Shown here piece after piece: positions 63,026 through 64,000 of a DNA stretch of 64,000 nt. Numbering within the stretch: position 1 is the first letter of the stretch; every line of letters begins with the position of its first letter. The translations under genes were made by a program, and so were the position numbers. The notes beneath the pieces were generated by a model. It was not told where the DNA came from. It saw nothing but the letters and a program-made list of their open reading frames with translations, and did no database searches. Source of the DNA: Pseudomonas fluorescens (GTDB lineage Bacteria; Pseudomonadota; Gammaproteobacteria; Pseudomonadales; Pseudomonadaceae); the NCBI RefSeq assembly GCF_040448305.1, contig NZ_CP148752.1:3782001-3846000 (forward strand), in the 5' to 3' direction.

Positions 63026-64000
63026 ATGAAGACTGGAAAAAACCTGCTGAGCATTGCCCTGCTGAGCGGGCTTGCCGCCTGTGCAAGCCATGCCAATGCC
63101 GCCGCTCCCTTGATGATTCAGGAGCAAGGCAGCTTCGCCGCCGGCGGGACGATGGTCACCGCACCAGGCACGTTCAATCCGCGTAAGCCCATGACGCCAG
63201 ACGGCCAGACCTACCACGGCGACCATGCCTACACCTTCTACCAGATCCCGGTCGATGCGCGAAAACTGCCCATCGTCATGTGGCACGGCGCCGGTCAGTT
63301 TTCCAAGACCTGGGAAACTACTGCCGATGGCCGGGAAGGTTTCCAGAACATCTTTCTGCGTCGCCAGTTCGGCGTGTATCTGATCGACCAGCCGCGTCGT
63401 GGCGATGCCGGCCGCAGCATGGTCGAGGCGACGGTCAAGCCTGTCCCGGACGAGCAGCTCTGGTTCAACCAGTTCCGCATCGGCCTGTGGCCCGACTATT
63501 TCGAAGGTGTGCAGGTTGCCCGGGACGCGCAAACCCGCGACCAGTTCTTCCGCGCGATGACGCCGAACACCGGGCCGTTCGACATGAACGTGGTCTCCGA
63601 TGGCGTGTCGGCGGTGTTCGACAAAATCGGCCCCGGCATCCTGTTCACTCACTCGCAGGGTGGCGGACCGGGTTGGTTGACGGCGATCAAGAACAACAAG
63701 GTCAAGGCCATCGTGGCTTTCGAGCCGGGCAGCAGCTTCGTCTTCGCGCAGGGTGAGGTCCCCGCGCCGATTCCCAGCGCGTTCGACACGGTGCAAGGCG
63801 CAGCGGTGCCGATGGGTCAGTTCATGGCGCTCACGCGCATTCCGATCCTGATCCTCTACGGCGACAACATCCCGGAGCAGGCCGTCGACCTGCCCGCCCA
63901 GGACAGTTGGCGCGCCCGCCTCACGATGGCCCGGCTTTGGCGCGATGCCGTCAACCGGCACGGCGGTGACGTGCGGCTGATCCACTTGCCGGAGATTGGC
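63026..64000 (+). CDS. Alpha/beta hydrolase, exported (cut by window end)
   Basis: At least 325 residues, running off the window. Signal/lipobox-like start (MKTGKNLLSIALLSGLAACA). VMWHGAGQFSKTWE carries the oxyanion HG motif; nucleophile Ser is in LFTHSQGGGPGW (about 211); ILYGDNIPEQ is the acid region. The catalytic His would lie near or beyond the end. GGGAGG before the ATG, 2 bp after the preceding gene. Substrate unknown. Confidence 0.85.
   Translation, partial: MKTGKNLLSIALLSGLAACASHANAAAPLMIQEQGSFAAGGTMVTAPGTFNPRKPMTPDGQTYHGDHAYTFYQIPVDARKLPIVMWHGAGQFSKTWETTADGREGFQNIFLRRQFGVYLIDQPRRGDAGRSMVEATVKPVPDEQLWFNQFRIGLWPDYFEGVQVARDAQTRDQFFRAMTPNTGPFDMNVVSDGVSAVFDKIGPGILFTHSQGGGPGWLTAIKNNKVKAIVAFEPGSSFVFAQGEVPAPIPSAFDTVQGAAVPMGQFMALTRIPILILYGDNIPEQAVDLPAQDSWRARLTMARLWRDAVNRHGGDVRLIHLPEIG

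Overview
The window looks like a chromosome segment of a Pseudomonas of the fluorescens/putida type. It is GC-rich host DNA carrying a GltS symporter, a non-phosphorylating glyceraldehyde-3-phosphate dehydrogenase, a YceK/YidQ lipoprotein, a Bax-inhibitor-1/YccA protein and a Pseudomonas-style REP pair. A tRNA-Ser(UGA) gene holds an integrated element of about 45 kb. No species call is possible from sequence reading alone.

Left host flank (1-7768): a leftward operon of a cytochrome c lipoprotein, a TAT-exported FAD oxidoreductase and a TAT-exported PLP enzyme; then GapN-like dehydrogenase, a DMT exporter with a divergent Lrp-type regulator, a small lipoprotein and a YccA-type membrane protein. 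The tRNA-Ser gene (7769-7856) has a clear promoter and terminator.

Integrated element (7801-52753, bounded by identical 65-bp direct repeats taken from the tRNA 3' half). A degenerate third copy of the repeat lies at 8893. Between copies 1 and 2 sits a structure that looks like an integron gene cassette: a 60-bp attC-like site at 8287, then a 169-residue protein with a HEPN-type RxxxxH motif. To its right lie an Abi_C (HEPN) protein and an AT-rich ATPase/DUF4435 pair resembling the PARIS defence system. The phage proper runs leftward from about 44.4 to 13.2 kb: cro, a CII-position gene, a replication initiator with internal 22-bp iterons, a DnaC-like loader, a second tyrosine recombinase, antiterminator Q, holin, lambda-type head genes including a protease-capsid fusion, and P2-type contractile tail genes. 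It ends with a Dam-like methylase preceded by a LexA-type box. Rightward from 44.5 kb are cI, a DUF1654 gene, a TerB-like gene, csrA, several small unknown genes, a tandem duplication, a DUF4224 gene and the integrase next to attR. Between Q and the holin lies a separate 3.5-kb insertion (TetR, DUF302, amidase) with inverted, repeat-rich ends. I find no endolysin or spanin.

Right host flank (52754-64000): a large multicopper oxidase, a SYLF-domain protein, gltS, a small lipoprotein, a secreted M20 dipeptidase, a REP pair, a flavodoxin remnant and a cupin / carboxymuconolactone decarboxylase-like / alpha-beta hydrolase run that leaves the window.

The layout fits a lambda-like temperate myovirus with its own immunity region (CI/Cro with matching operators on both sides), Q-controlled late transcription and a left end rich in anti-phage genes.
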